DNA of 64,000 bases from Albula goreensis (GCA_022829145.1 CM040758.1:14220628-14284627); one strand, 5' to 3'. Positions 25,971-40,322 are shown, counted from the stretch's first letter. Made by a program: numbers and translations. The notes: a model not told the origin generated them from the sequence alone.

Positions 25971-28505
25971 CACTACAACAAAGACCACATTTTCAGAATC
26001 AGAAGAAGAATCAGATATAAATACTATACTAAGCTGAAATAAATACTCCTCTTAACTATCTATGCTAGGATCCAGAGGGTCCTCATATTTGGGTTTTGTG
26101 CTCGATTTTTTAATACCAAAAATGATGGTTACACTGCTTATTTTGGGAGGCACTTCTCTCTACAATGAGCCCACAAAAAATCAAACTGGTCCATTGTGGT
26201 GTAACCATATACACAACTGAATGTACACACAATGAGAACACACCCAGTCTAAATGACAGTGTTGAGTAGAGAAGAGTATTGCTGTGCTTTTGAAAGGACA
26301 TTTCTCTGAATTTCTGCATTGTGTGTGATGCAGTGCTCCTTACAGTCCTTGAGTTGTGAAATATTATTTTATGACCCCCCATTGCCCACAAGTGAAAATA
26401 TAGGAGTATCCTCACACAGATGGACTCAGCAGATTGTATTATGTATGTGCTCCCAGTTGCAGAAGTCTAGTTTATGTGGTAATATGGAGTGCATTCTGTT
26501 TTTGCTTTAGCTGGGACTGATAAAGAGTTAAAAATGGAGAAGGTAACATCTACATTCTCTTCATTCAAATTTCTGAATATTAATTTGAATATTTCCAGTA
26601 AAACGTGTTTGCCATATCCTTTCCTCCATTCATTAAACATTGGTAATTCTTAGTGCAACCTTGGATTCTTTGTTAGTTTCCCCTGCCATTACCAACTAAC
26701 ATGGATATATTTATGAAACGTGATCTACGAAGAGCTTTGCAACAATTATTTTGTATGAAGTAAAATTGGTTGAATAAAAAACATGGTTTTGCAGGCAATG
26801 TCATATTCGTGTTTAAAAATGAAGAAGTAACATTAAATTATGAATTAAATATCCTTAATTTGTTTCTTTTTTGGTACCAATCGCCTGAAGTGATGTTGTA
26901 GTCAGTGATTACCATGTGTTGTTTAGAAGGTGTGCTCAATATGCGTTAGGGGAAAAAGAGTCATTTTCAGTATATTCATATTTTGAATGTTGTAGTTCAT
27001 GGTTACACAGGAGTGTAATAACTATGATGAATTGATGGATGAATTACACAGATCTATTCCCAGAGGATGAAATGCAGATGTTCATATTTTCTATACTTTT
27101 AAGTAATCACCATCACTATAGTCCACAGAATGAGATGTTGAAATGGTTAAACTTGCTTCCTCTGCAATCGATTTGCCAGTAATGCATTGAAGATAATGTT
27201 TCACAGACAAAAATGGACGGTATAATCAAGGAATCACCAAGCTGTCAATATATTGCCCTTACACTGTTATTGATTTTTGATTGGAGTTGCTTCGGGTGGA
27301 AGATTAACAATCTGGCAGATCTTTGTTCACTATTTCTTATTGACTGTTGTTTACCTGAGAAGGACTAATTTACATCCAAGCTAGCCATAGTTTTTTTAGT
27401 TGTGGTATCCTAAATTGGAAAATATTAGAGAAGAATTGAAGAAACCAGATGCAACCTACAGGCATTAGTCTATGGAATCTAGAACTGGAAGACTTAATGC
27501 AACTGAAGTTGGTTTACTCTGGGTTTCAAATGACTGTCCTCACAACCTGGAAATTAGAGCATGTTCTGAATCCTTGATTGTGTTGTTTAATATTCTGATT
27601 TTTCAGTCCATTCCCCCAACTCCCTGACAACAGTCCTCACAGCATGTATTATTGCTAATTTTCTTGACCTTGTTGTTTGAATGAAATTTGCCATTAGTTT
27701 GAGATTGGCATGAGTTATCATAGTTCCTTTATGTAGAGTTAAATTTGGACTCATGGGACTAGCAGAAGAATTTCCCTGAATTTGTGGACCCACAGCCTCA
27801 GTGATATTCTATATCACATGTTACCTAAACCACAGAGGTAGCCCAGAGTAGAATAGTTCTTTTGGAAAACTGCCACAATAACAATATGCTGCAGGTAATT
27901 AAGTCACACCAAAATTGACATGGCATTGTTTTCAGATGCAAAATCACATTTTTTTCCACCCACAGAGTGCCTTGAAGGTAATCTCTGCATAGATTTTCTA
28001 GCAAGCCGGTGTCCATCCACAGAATGAAAATCAGGCTTACATACTTGACATGAGTTTCTTCGTAATTGGTTTGATAGTAGGTGATTATTTTATAGCTGCA
28101 CTGGACATTGGCATGTCTAATTGAAGCCCTACCAAAGTCTTGTGCACAAACTTACGGAAGGTCAGATGGGCAGGGATCCCCAGTATCAACCTACCCTGTG
28201 GGGCTGCTGGCTTCAATCAGTAGTGCCACACTCAGGAATTGGTACAGCCTGCAGGAACAGGAAAACAAATATACAACAGAAGGCAAATGTAATCCTATTG
28301 GTACAGGAGGTTTCAAAGAGTACAATGCTTTTTCATTGTGTTTTATTGTGAAACTGGTGTTTCTTAAAAATGCCTGACACTGACCTATCATAACAATGCT
28401 GCTTCTTATTGCAATGTATCAATCATGTAAATAATTTGTATATTTGCAAAAATGTCATTATATCAGGTAAAATGCAATATGTTACACATGATATAAAGTC
28501 CATTT
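25971..28505. other. Unique non-coding DNA
   Basis: No gene or element recognised. Overlapping open frames at 28108-28391 on both strands carry no motif. Confidence 0.5.
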
Positions 28506-28600
28506 ACAGTTATGTAAATAGATCGTGTCTAAAATGTAAACTGTGCAAGTTTGTAGTCTGCTGTCTGCTAAATATATAAAATGCAGTGTAAAGGAGATTG
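28506..28600 (+). mobile_element. Possible 3' tail of a fish SINE
   Basis: The stretch reads cagttatgtaaatagat, then ctgtgcaagt, then gtctgctaaat followed by aaaatgcagtgtaa. The order and wording resemble the LINE-derived 3' tail of common fish SINEs (cagctgtataaatgg ... gtaagtcgct ... gtctgctaaatg ... atgtaatgtaa). The tRNA-like head is not visible upstream, so this would be a 5'-truncated or eroded copy. Comparison is from memory. Confidence 0.45.
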
Positions 28601-29060
28601 GATTTCTCCTTGGTTTCTTCTCATAGACTTTTGCTATGCCTTACATTTAGGATTCCACTAGGAGGACAGCCTTACAGGTTACAACAAATAAGAGGCATTA
28701 AGCATCTTTTGCCAGTAGCAGAAAACCAGAGCTATGCTCAGAGCTATCGATCGTAGAGTCTTCCCATGTGTACGGAGTGATACCTCCAACCCACCATGCT
28801 CAATATCCTTGGTTTTTACACAAAGCGCAATAGATCACAGTCACAGTGAGTATGAGTCATCATTTAACCTGATTCACGTTGTCAGTACAGCACTTTACTG
28901 TACTGCATTCACATGATAAATTACTGGGATGTCACATCGGCAGACAGTGTTAATATTACATCGCTGTTTTTTTCTATGTACACATCCACAGATGAGAAGA
29001 TTGGGTGTGATATGGCTATGAGTAGGAAATGTGTGAATATGTGCTATATATATGCTTATT
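28601..29060. other. Unique non-coding DNA
   Basis: No feature recognised; the short plus-strand frames at 28734-28916 and 28913-29224 have no motif, and the latter runs through simple repeats. Confidence 0.5.
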
Positions 29061-29190
29061 TGATGATGATGATAACAATTATTATGATTATTATTATTAG
29101 TAGTAGTTGTAGCAGTAGTAGAAAAATATTTGATGTAGCAGTGTTTGTATCACTATGCCCTTCAGTAGCAGCAGCAGTAGTAGTAGCAGT
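29061..29190. repeat. Composite trinucleotide repeats (GAT/ATT/AGT/AGC)
   Basis: Two imperfect trinucleotide tracts: 29061-29122 moves from GAT to ATT to AGT units with single interruptions, and 29163-29190 consists of AGT and AGC units. The two are separated by about 40 bp of non-repetitive DNA. The shared AGT/AGC units suggest they derive from one older tract. Confidence 0.85.
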
Positions 29191-32100
29191 AATTTTAGCA
29201 TGTCATATTGCCTGTATTTCATGAGGAAATAAAACAAAAACAAAACCTCAGGCTGCCCAACCAGAGGATGCCCTGTTGAGTTATTTTTTTTCTAATTTAC
29301 AATTTTAATTCTTTTAAAGTAAATCAGAGGCAGCCCGGGACATCATTGATTGCCTGAGGACTTTACCTATCTCACTGAATAAACACATATTTAATCCACA
29401 TTGGAGGTGCGTGCACTGAGCAGTCTCCAAGCATGGTGCATACTGCAAGCTGTGCTATGGATGGAGATTAAGCTTCACTGGGAAACACATCCACCTGCAT
29501 CTGCCCCAAATTAGTTTTTCCTCAGCTGTGTAGCATTTGGAATACACATTCTAAATTACAAACTCTAAATAAATTAAAATCTTATGTTTGACATTGATTT
29601 TATTACCTTGTGAGCTTCGCTTTAACTTCTTGTTAATACAGCGATACACCCTACTGCCAGGGCTGAACCTCCACCATGCCAGGTCAAGCCTGTGGCTGAG
29701 ACCCTGAGCCGTGGCTCATAATGGCCATAGCATCACCTAGAGGTGTGAAACGATCCTTCGGGTACAAGTGCTCTGCATGTGCCAGCTATTCACGAGAAAA
29801 AAAGAAAAAACTGGATATGTATCATTGCCTTCCCCAGAGTATCAGTTCATAGTTCATGTGTCAACTGTGATAGAGCAGGAAGCAATTGCTCTGACCTTAA
29901 TAAAAAATAAAGCCATGAGAGACAATATAAGTTTGCATTTGATAATACTGGGTTTCTGAAGAGATAATTAAGCTTTTGATTATCACCCAGTGGTTGGATG
30001 TATTGTCTGTATGGATAAGGTGGTATCAGAATTTTCTGGTATCAGAAACTGCAGACATAATTAAGTCTCCCGATTCTCCTGGCATGGCTATACATTTTAC
30101 ATTAATATATTCCCTTTTAAACACCCTTTACAGCATTACATCTGAAATGGCATTATTCTTGTGCATAGCACTGTAACACAATGGATTTTTCAAGCAACCA
30201 TGACTAAAGAGAAAGACCTGGTGACCTTATGCCAGGACTGAATTCAAACCAGCATAAAGTCCTTCCAGCCCAGTAGAATATGTTATTGAGTGAGACCTTT
30301 TTTCTGTCACATCAGCACAGATGACTGCGGAGGCGTTATGGGCTCAGCCTATCATGCTGCGTTCTTCAGCTAATCAAATTCCAGGATTCAGCTGGAACCA
30401 GTTTGGTACCATGACAAATCATTAATGGAATTATCTGCTTTGTGCATTTATTGATATTGTTCTATTTTAAGGGCATCTGCATGCTATGCTAAATAAAGTC
30501 TTCCCAACATGTTTTACAAACCTGTGTTCAGACTGTGGATCTTACCCCATTTCTCATGTTTCTCGATGCCCTTAAAAGCAGCTCCCAAGGTTAAGCCTTT
30601 GCTTTTAATTCAAAACATGAATTGCAGGTAATTTAGTATTACACGCTGCTAATTAGTGTATTACTAAAATGCTTCCTTTGAAGCAGATCTGGAAAGTATT
30701 ATTTTATTTGTCAAAATTGTTATTATTTGAATATAATGTGTAGGTTGTTGTTTTGGTTCAATGGCAGAAATACTCAAGCACTATAACTGATGTGAATGGG
30801 CTTTGGAGTGACTCCTTGATCACTGAGAGAGGATGGAAAGGACAGATCAATAGGCAGATCATGCTACTTTTATGTTTTTGTACTTCATCATGAAGTCATA
30901 AAATCCCTGCTTGAAAATGTCAGTCATGCATGTTAGGTGCAGAATTATTTGAAACAAATTGGAAACCATTGCTCACACCACCCAATATGCACAAAATAAA
31001 ACAATATTTCAATCATTCATTTGACTCACTGCTACTATTTTTTAACTAATTCAGCCTACAGCCTAACATTAAGTATTACAGTAGGTTCCAGATGAAATAT
31101 AGGTCGTTCAGTTTGAGTTTATAGTCAGAGGTAGATTACATGTATATCCAGAGGTCTGGGTTAGGTGGGTCAAGATGCTATTTCAACAGATGTGCTTTCA
31201 GTTTATGGCTGTAGATTCAGAAATTCTGCTGTCCTTATAGTAGAAGAAATTCATCCCTCCAGCAAAGTCCATCCAATGCATGCTATGTATACCATCCACT
31301 CCAGAAACCTTGGGGTCTGTGCTGCTGGGAACACAATGTGCTCCTGCTACTCTGAGTGGGTACACAATGTGCATTCCACTCTCTGAAAGCATGTCAATAA
31401 AAGGTATCCATTCACAACATACATGTCCTCTCTTCTGAAAGAGATGTTTCCTTTACAACATAAACCACCCGGGTTTGACTGTGAAAAAATGAAAAGGACA
31501 CAGGTACCGATAAGTGCAGGCGTCCAGCCTTACCTTTATGTGTTTGTAGGCAAACAATCTTAGACTCATGCCTGGTGATGGTTTTTACTGACATGCTCCT
31601 TACCTTTGTATTACTGCTGGATCCACTGTGTTTTATGTTACTGGCCTTGCTGGCACATGACATCCATGCTCAAAAGCTGGCTGAGCCTTAAGGTGGCTCA
31701 TATTGTGGAGAGCCATCATCCTAGTGGTCTTATATAATAGTGAAGATGGAGGCAGGTCATCCTTTGTCCTGAGATAAAAGACTTCATACATCATCATTCT
31801 ACATCAATTGCTTTGGTATTGTATAATTTGTAAAATGTAGTCTATCTCAAGTCACCCATTTACAACACAACAAACGGAATCTATTTACTTTATTTACTTG
31901 TTTGTTAGGGCATAGTCAGATTTCAGAGACAGAACAGTTAGATGAAGACTGGCTGAGTCTGAAATTGTTAGGAGATGCTGAAACAGATGCTGGTCCTATG
32001 GTTCACCATGTGAATTATTGTAGATTCATAGGGAGTCTCTCTGTTTGGTAATGTGTTAACATGAATACTCTGGCTGGCTGAGCTACAGGCATTCAGCTGT

Positions 32101-35080
32101 ACTCTCCAGTCTTCACTGTATGTCATACCAAGCCAGCGAAACACCTAGCTGTAAGACTGATCAGACCTACAGAGAGCAGGTTGTACTAGTTATTCAGGAG
32201 AGATTTATTCAGGTCGTCCTCAGGTTACCTTGGATATGTGTTGCCCTTACATTACCTTATGTGCTGTGTAGGATGATCAGAATAATAATGATGCAATCAA
32301 ACAGGACTGCATTTTTAAGAACTGTGGGTCATTATGTTCTAAGGAAAGCTTTTCACTTTTCACCTTGGACAAAGAATTAAAAAAAGAAAAATTGTAAAAA
32401 AAAAAAAAAGAAAGAAAAAAAAGACTCAAGCTAAAATATAATTACTCTCTTAGCTTTTAATATCTCAAAAGGCCCAACATGTTCTACACAACCATCATTA
32501 ACACCACACAATTTTCTCTGAAGAAACATTTCCTGTGTACAGCGGAATTGATCTTTCTCTTGACAGACAGAAACCATTTATCACACTTTAAAATTAATTT
32601 GCCTTTAACAGTTAAAGCATGCAACTATAATTTGTGTAGGCTTAAGGCTTGCTTAATATGCTCAGAAGCCTCATCCATATCTCCAGCCAGGCATGTTTCC
32701 AATTATGAGAAATCCTTTCCAAAGCCAGGTAGGATTTCCAGCCCGAACACTGCGCTTTCTGAAAAGCATTGAGATACTTAGCACCTTGTAAGCTACTGAT
32801 AGAAGGACACTTGAAAGAACTGTGTCATGTTCTGGCAGAGAGGCTTCTCTCTGTGTTTTGTCCAGCACTAGGATTAAAGTATCCCAGAATGCAAAAGGTA
32901 TTTTCCCACAAAAAAGAAAATGCTACTCGACTGATATTCATTGTTGGAAATGCTACAGTGTACCATGGGGACACAGCAGTACAAAGCAACATGTTGATAT
33001 GTGAGATTATATGCTGCTTAGCAGTGGTCATGAAACTGGTATTATAAGCAGAAGGGTGCATGTAAATTCTCAGTGGAGGCATAGTGCTTTTGAGGTCTGG
33101 CTGACTCATCCTGATGTCTAATATCCTGTAGTTTAAAAATGGGGTTGCACAACGACACAGCCCTGAAAATTACTCATTACTAAGGCAAGGGTTCTCTCTC
33201 CGACTCCCTCCTGCGATGATTTTCCACAAGCCATTGTGCCTATCTTTTGATATTTAATGAACAGAGGGCATGTTTTTCCCATTTTTCCCATATTTTTGTA
33301 ATTGGAGTTAGTGTTGTTAAAATCATTTATATTACAATTTAAATACAGTCACTCTCTCTGTGTATTACAGTACTGAGATGTTTGCCTCACAATGTGGAGT
33401 GGTGAAAAGAAGAAGACAGACAGGAAAGGAGGGCTTCAGAAGGAAAGGGGAAAAGGGTTTGACAAGACTTATCCAGAGAAGAGACCCTGTTATAGGAGAT
33501 CTGGCATAACTCAGAAAGTGAAGTTCATCTCTCAATTAACGGTAGTGCAGTATAAAGTGTGATTTTTAACTAATCAGGTGGAACTAGATAACATCTAGAT
33601 ACACATTTACATCTAGGCATTGTATACAACTTACAAAGGTGCATACAACAGGTAAGTAATAATCACTAATCAATTAAATAATGTCAGGTTTGAGATTATG
33701 GTGTTCGTGTGTATGTGTGTGTATGTGTGTTTCACTATTTTTGTGCATGAAAAACAGTGGAACTGTGCAACATTTTTCAAATTTAAGGAATCAAACAGGA
33801 GCTCAATTTGTGATTTGTGCACACTGTGTCCAGCACAGCAATGAGATGACTGAGATAAGGAGTTCTCAATAATTAATAGAGAATTTATATCCCATTGAGC
33901 AGCTACTGTAACTGTACAAATGATGTGCTTTAAAACCATAATTAACCAATATTTGATTCTTGCATATTTTGATTTGTTATTTTCCCCATTTTTATGAAAT
34001 TTCCAGTTAGCTGTCCTGCTCGCTGTTATAGTAGCCTCTCATATTTGGCTTAAACTGTGTGTATGAGAAATGTGATTATGCACTTCTATTAGTAGCATGC
34101 CTACAGTATTGTAGACAGTTTGAAGATGAAAATAATAGCATAATAAATTGTTCAAGAGCAGCCTCGAACTATTTTGTTTTACTTCAACGAGGTTCTTGGC
34201 TTTGTAGTTTTATTTACATGAAAACCAATTATATTTCTCATATTAAGTAGTGGTGGATTCTGCATAATTAAAAGAAAAAGTTTTCTTTCTTTTTTAAAGA
34301 ATTAAGGGAAAACACAGACCATGCCCCTGACATGAACACTTGTGCCATGCTCCTGCAGTGTTGCTTAAAGCTTATCTCTAATGAAGTGAACTGAAACTGA
34401 AAATTGTAAATGGCAGAAACATCAACTATGAATATAAATTAATGTACAAAAATGCTTGCATCTGTCTGTATATTTTTGGACAAAAAATTAAAACTGTGCA
34501 TGGTAACATCTATATGTACAGTATCAGGATACAAACATTACCATGGCTACCATGGCTTTCGGGGTAGATCATTTTTTGTGGCGGGGAGGGGCGCTTGCAC
34601 ATGCCTCAAGGAGAGGACTGACTGAGACTCTTGTCGCAAAGAAACATTCACAGCTGCAAGCATGGAGGCCTACTCGCATTATGTCAGCACATCTGATATC
34701 TAATAATCAGTTAATGGCCACATCAAACCTCCACATGGGTATCACCCTCATGCAATGAATCATACATCAATAATAGCCTAATTTTACGCATGATCCATGA
34801 GGACGGAGATACAGAAAAATTTTTGGGTTTATTATTTATTTACTACCACTCCAGATGACTTTATAGGATAAATGTTGAACATAAAATTTAGTACAAGCAA
34901 ATAAGGTGACAAGAGCAATCAGCATACATGATTAAAACAACCATCTGCCTCACAAAAAAGATGAATATCACACAAACAAAACATAAAAACAAAAGCATGG
35001 CATAACTCCAAACAGAGAAGAAATGCAAGTATTGTATCAAGGTGCACTCAACGTGATTCATTAAAGATGCAGTTAATGTA
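29191..35080. other. Unique non-coding DNA; no gene recognised
   Basis: A purine-rich, mostly A tract (32378-32424) is the only obvious low-complexity piece and may be the remains of a retroposed poly(A) tail, but I see no retrocopy upstream of it. An 11-bp string (acacaatgtgc) recurs near 31331 and 31362. A short GTGTATGT run occurs at 33705-33731. Overlapping open frames at 32671-33109 on both strands lack motifs. Confidence 0.45.
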
Positions 35081-35089
35081 GTACTATAA

Positions 35090-35310
35090 TTTACCATTAT
35101 AGCTACCCAATTATAGCTAGTTAACAAAACTGAAGAAGTTTTAATTATTTGCCATTACTTTACCTTGTAGCCAACATTAGCCAGCTATCTAGGTACATAA
35201 TATTTGTTATCCAGTGAGCTAATTAATTAATTACAGGACTACTACTACACAGATTCAGTTGCAAAACCAGCTGAGACTAGCTAGGTAGCTAACATCAGCT
35301 AGCTATGAAC
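35090..35310. repeat. TAGC/AGCTA-rich segment
   Basis: The strings 'tagcta', 'agctag' and 'gctaac' recur many times (for example ccagctatctagg, gagactagctaggtagctaac, catcagctagctatg), together with ttaattaattaatta at about 35220-35234. Similar AGCTA-rich degenerate tandem sequence is common in fish genomes. No clean period or terminal repeat is visible, so the origin is unassigned. Confidence 0.5.
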
Positions 35311-36286
35311 TCAAAAACACACTGAGTGTTTGTCTCCACATATATAAGGAGGGGGTAACCAGCTGATTTTATAATTAAACACCTAGTAAGATAGCTGCTG
35401 TGCATATCATGGGTGCGTATAAAAAAGAGTATCACGGGAATGAGACTACAGTGATAACATGCAGATGATGATGAATGTAAATAATTGCACACAACAAGAG
35501 ACTGTAAGCCCACAGATGAAGGAGGGGAGGTAATTGCAGAAATAACTGATAATTGGGCATGGGGGTAGGGCAGGCAAAAGAGAAACAATCATATGGCTGC
35601 TTTGAGGGGATCGTGATTGATCATGGTGCAGTGAAGGTGGAATCAGACAAGACGTCAAGGCCTCACACAAAAGAGAAATGCTCTTGACCAAGGGGAGATA
35701 ACAAAGTATTAAAAAACCGCATGTGCCGTGTTCATAATCTCTTGACTATAATCAATCAGTGTCATTTTTCAGTACGTTTAAAATCCATCATTTTTTTATT
35801 TAACAAAAAGTCGGCAGTTTTAGCTCCCCCTCCTCCTCCTGGATTCAGTTTTTTGCTAAAGTAATTGTGATGTTTACTTTATGATTTTTCACTGTCAATA
35901 TGGGTGTACATAAACATATACTAAACATATACAGTTTGAAATTAAGTCCTGCATACAGTAATCAGGTGTGTGATTCAGAAAGGGAAGTCTATTCTGTTAC
36001 TACACTTACATGATGACCTGTGCATGATCATCTGTATCTTGTGATACCGGTGCAAGAAACGCATTGAGAAATTACAGTAAAACTAGTACTTAGCTAATAC
36101 ACTCAAATGCACATTTGAACTCACATTTACATTACTCCCATAAATACAACCTTGACAGAATTAGTCATTCATGATTCAACTGATTAATTGAAAAGCAATA
36201 GTTGGAACTGTATTTATGAAAACTGTAAAGTTAGCAGAGTGTCTCTCCTGTTCATTGTGACCATGCCAGTCTGTATAGTCATGATC
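35311..36286. other. Unique non-coding DNA
   Basis: No gene or element recognised; the minus-strand frames 35295-35588 and 35446-35691 overlap and show no motif. Confidence 0.5.

Positions 36287-36318
<32 letters not shown>
36287..36318. repeat. (CT)n(AT)n compound microsatellite
   Basis: A short CT run passes into about ten AT units. It explains the Ile-Tyr and Glu-Arg runs in the minus-strand open frame 36214-36549. Confidence 0.9.
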
Positions 36319-37627
36319 GGATAGATAACTGAGAATCCAGGTTTGTGACCATTTAAGGGCCACTTTGGTGACACAGCAACATGTCAACAACACCAAAATT
36401 ATATGAATATTGGAAAACATTACCTTTTTTAATCTAAATAAAAAAGAACTCTTTGAGAAAGAGTACGAAGAAACCTGTATCACAACATAATTATGCACCA
36501 TGCAGTGTTGAGAAGCAATTAAAGAATGAGGAGTCACCTTGTCCTTCACTTTATTGTCACTTTTAGACTTTCACAGGGAACTTCAAACATTTTAGTTCCA
36601 GTGATTGATGACTGGTAGTCGAGCTACCAGAATTGCAGCTCTCACCTCAGATATAAAACGCGCCACCTCAGCAAAATCTAATTTGCTTGGTGCTCTGTGG
36701 TTCATCAAAGCATTAAGGTATTGGCTTGATTAGAGTTATTAGGAGCTCACAGCAAATTTACTCTGGATTGGCGGGGTGGTGTTCATGGTTGGAAACATGG
36801 CTGCTCTGCTTTCATTATTTGTTTCATCCTTTTTTCTTTCCCCAGGGTCAATGTTAAAATCAATCATAATCAATTATGTTGCCTCATGTGTAGAGGATAA
36901 AAATTGATTATTATCTGAGATGCACATTGAATAGTGTGTAAGGTATGCCTGTATCATTCATGCATCACTTTCTCCAGTAACTTTTAAAGAACCTATAGAA
37001 ATCTTAGACCATATAAAGCTCAACATATATAAGGTAAAGGTTTTTAGTTTTTTTAGTGCTTCAGCTATGTATCCCTATCCAGCAGTAATGGAACTCACAA
37101 TGTGGAATGTGCTGTTTCTGGCACAGAGGAAGGACAGCTGCACTGACAGTATAAGTGGCTCTGGGGTCAGCCTGGCTGTTACATCAGGAGATTAAGATGC
37201 TTTCCCAAATAGAGGCTCCTGATTGGGTAATGGCGATAGGCTAGGGCCTTTCTGGGTGTCCCTTGGCAGATCAGATTCGTGCTCTGTCACCAGTTGGGCA
37301 TATTCACAAGGCCACACCGCACTAATGTGACAGTCTCCCTGTTTGTTGAGGTGACATGAGCGCTGAGCCATTTCCCACCCTGCATCCATTGTGTTGGGGT
37401 GGGGGTTGCTGAAGACAGTGGGGTGACCGGCAGGATGTTGCCAGAAGCCTCCTCATCATGGCTTGTGTTTATGGCAGTAAACACATCTTGGCATCAGAAA
37501 AAAAGTAGGTTTAATAATGGTCCTATCAGATGGAGGCTTGAGTCTTCTGCAAGCAAATGGATGCCTCACTTTTCATTCATTACCTGTAAGTGCCTGCAGA
37601 GCTAATTTTAACCCTTTGAATGCCATG
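36319..37627. other. Unique non-coding DNA
   Basis: A 7-bp inverted repeat (CTGGTAG tcgag CTACCAG) at 36612-36630 is the only structure noticed. Overlapping open frames at 37192-37605 lie on both strands and have no motif. Confidence 0.5.
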
Positions 37628-37687
37628 TTTATTTCTTTCTTTATTTGTTTATTTATCTATTTATTTATTTACTTATTTCTTTATTTT
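37628..37687. repeat. Imperfect (TTTA)/(TTTC) tetranucleotide repeat
   Basis: About 60 bp of TTTA units mixed with TTTC, TTTG and TCTA variants. This makes the Phe/Ile/Leu/Tyr-rich end of the open frame 37517-37702. Confidence 0.9.
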
Positions 37688-40293
37688 GATGCAAACACAT
37701 AGGTTCCTATACCCATAGTATCTCTGATGTTAGCAGCTAAATAGGTTTAGCAGTCCCAAGTCTTCATGTAACTGTCAATTTAAAAGCATGATATACAACA
37801 CCTGCTTTTATAATTCAATTTCAGAAATATTGTTAAAGGGTTAAGATAATAATTTATCATGTCAAATAATACCTCAAATAATATGTAACTATTTAATGCA
37901 TTTTTATTTATTTTGGAAATCACCTTCCATGCGCTCATGCTGAGGTTTGTGAGATGCTGAAATGTAACCTTCAGTTGTGTAGACAATGAAGAGAAGCAAA
38001 GCTGAAATGGAGGGGTTGGGTTAGAGGGATATCTTTCTTGGAGCTATACCTGGAGCTACTGAAAACTATAATAATCACAACAAATCAAGGATTCAGGCAT
38101 ACTTTAAATGAAGTAGAGTGTGGCAGCATGGAGCTGTTCAAAGTTATTTTCAGTTGACATTTTGACCCCCAAGGTCAATGGTAGCATCCTGTATTGTGCA
38201 ACAAGACAAAAAATATCCTTCTTTGGAATTAAATGTGAAACCTTTGCGCCACTAGCCCAGCTACTAAACCACTACATGCAACTGCACACATGTGAATTCA
38301 GCTGAATGGTGACATACAGTTAGCCACATCCATTGCACACTGACTTTGTTACACAGCCTGCATGGTTTAGGAAGGAAAACAGGGAAGCTGAGAAGAGAAT
38401 TCATCTCTTGCTGATCAATTGATAGCTGGGTCATGGAATCACAAGGTTGCACTCATTACTGCAGATTCATGGCCCTCCTCAGAACTTAAGCAAGGACACT
38501 TTTTATTGCTATTGATAAGATTATTAATCAGCTGCCAGAAGGTTAATCAAGGCCAATTAATTAATTGATTTATCATTTTCAGACTACGTGAAGACAGAGC
38601 ACTGCATCGTAACATTTTGACAGCGAACCTTCTTACCCCAAACAAGGACTGGTGAAATTGATGGCTAAATAATTGTGGGAGAGATTGATGATTTCAAAGT
38701 TGTCGCTATCATGTGAGGAATGCTAAATTCAACACAGCCATATTGGCTGCAGTCACTCTGAAAAGGGGAAATGACTCCTCAATAGAACCCCAAAGTGCTA
38801 TCCATTCACATTAAACAGTTCCAGCTCCAGACTTTGAAGAACCTAAATAGAAAATCTCTTGAACGTAAAGTCAGAGGTGCCCAGAACATTGGCATGTGAA
38901 TTGTCTTAATGACTGATAACATCAGGGATGTTGGCAGTAAGTTTGTATGATACATACTTTCCCTTAAATTCTGGCTAACCAAGAAAAAGATGCATATGGA
39001 CATTTAAAGATATTGGTGTACAAATCTTTTTTTTTTTTTTCATTTGGTGCTTCCATTATTTTGTCTAACCTTTCTATGCAGTCTGCTTTGAAAACTAAAT
39101 GTGTACTGCATGGTATGCTTTGTTTAAATAAAAAATAGAGTAAAAAAGAAGAAAAAAAACTTTCAGCTTTTTATTACAGAATCAATTTAATTGCATACTC
39201 ACCATGGAATAATGCCAGGGAAGCGATGAGACAAAAACTAAATGAAAAATATCAATTAGAGAGCCCAGACAGTGCATTGATTTGTGGGACACTGACAATC
39301 ACTGTGGAACTTTCTAAATGGTGCAGCACTCACTCTTTATTATCCTGCATTCCTAGCAGCTCCTGTTCAAAAATTTGAGAAGATCTATAAATATTAATAT
39401 AGTACTCAAATATTTCCTGGACTATTCTTTATTCATCATGTTCTTGCCTTTTCTGAGAGAACCTGGTGCATATAGGCACCATTCTCCATAGCAACAACAT
39501 CTCCCTGTATATCTTTAACCTAGTGCTTTGAGACCAGTAGTTATATGAGATTGGTGTTAACTGGAAGTTTTAGGTACCACCTTATGTAAGGGGACAATGG
39601 CAGGTGTACCACTCAAGCCCCCAGCTGACAGCCCTGACTGATGCCTTGTACATCCTTTTAACACCCATACAAAATGACTTTTACACTACTTTTCTGAAAA
39701 TGGAATGTAAATAAATTCAATTTTTTTCAAAGACATTAACATATAAAGTGCAATTCAGATGAATTAATTTGCATAAATGTCAACTTAGTGTTTTTCTCCC
39801 CTCAAAAAAGTCCCAGCTTGTCTTTCATGTTACATCTGTAACCCTTACATGTACACCTTTGATAATTACAAGAGATAATATTCCCTCTCTGGGGATGATG
39901 GAACACAATCAGTATTCATCTGAGCAATTTTCTTTTGTAGCACATGTCATTAAGAGGGAAATGTAATGTACTGAATTAATTATGATTAATAGGACTAATT
40001 TAAACAGACAGATTAATTGCAGTGTGGTAACACACTTGCTTCACCTTCTTTAATGATAGCTCAGCAATAATGACCACAACTGATATTAGCTACTTTGATC
40101 AGTTGTACTTCTGTCTAAAAATAAACAGTGAGCTCTTTCTTTGATCTGTTGCTGACTATGGTTATTGTAATTTGTACTGGAAATGGTGCATTATGTCTTG
40201 ATCATTCAATATAATCACGATGAATAACCATGATGCTATCTGTATAACACTAGCATCTATTCTTTTTTATAATACTAATACTCCTATGACTAC
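37688..40293. other. Unique non-coding DNA
   Basis: A 14-T run lies at 39027-39040. The stretch 38505-38585 is dense in homeodomain-type ATTA/TAAT cores and has a GATA-like site (attgataag), listed as a finding. No gene seen. Confidence 0.5.
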
Positions 40294-40322
40294 TAATAAT
40301 AATAATAATAATAATAATAAAT
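40294..40322. repeat. (AAT)n trinucleotide repeat
   Basis: About 29 bp of uninterrupted AAT/TAA units. Confidence 0.92.

Noticed and set aside
32378-32424. A-rich tract considered as the tail of a processed pseudogene
   Set aside because: No retrocopied coding sequence or target duplication is visible upstream.
36612-36630. 7-bp hairpin considered as part of a tRNA-like fold
   Set aside because: No A or B box or acceptor stem accompanies it.
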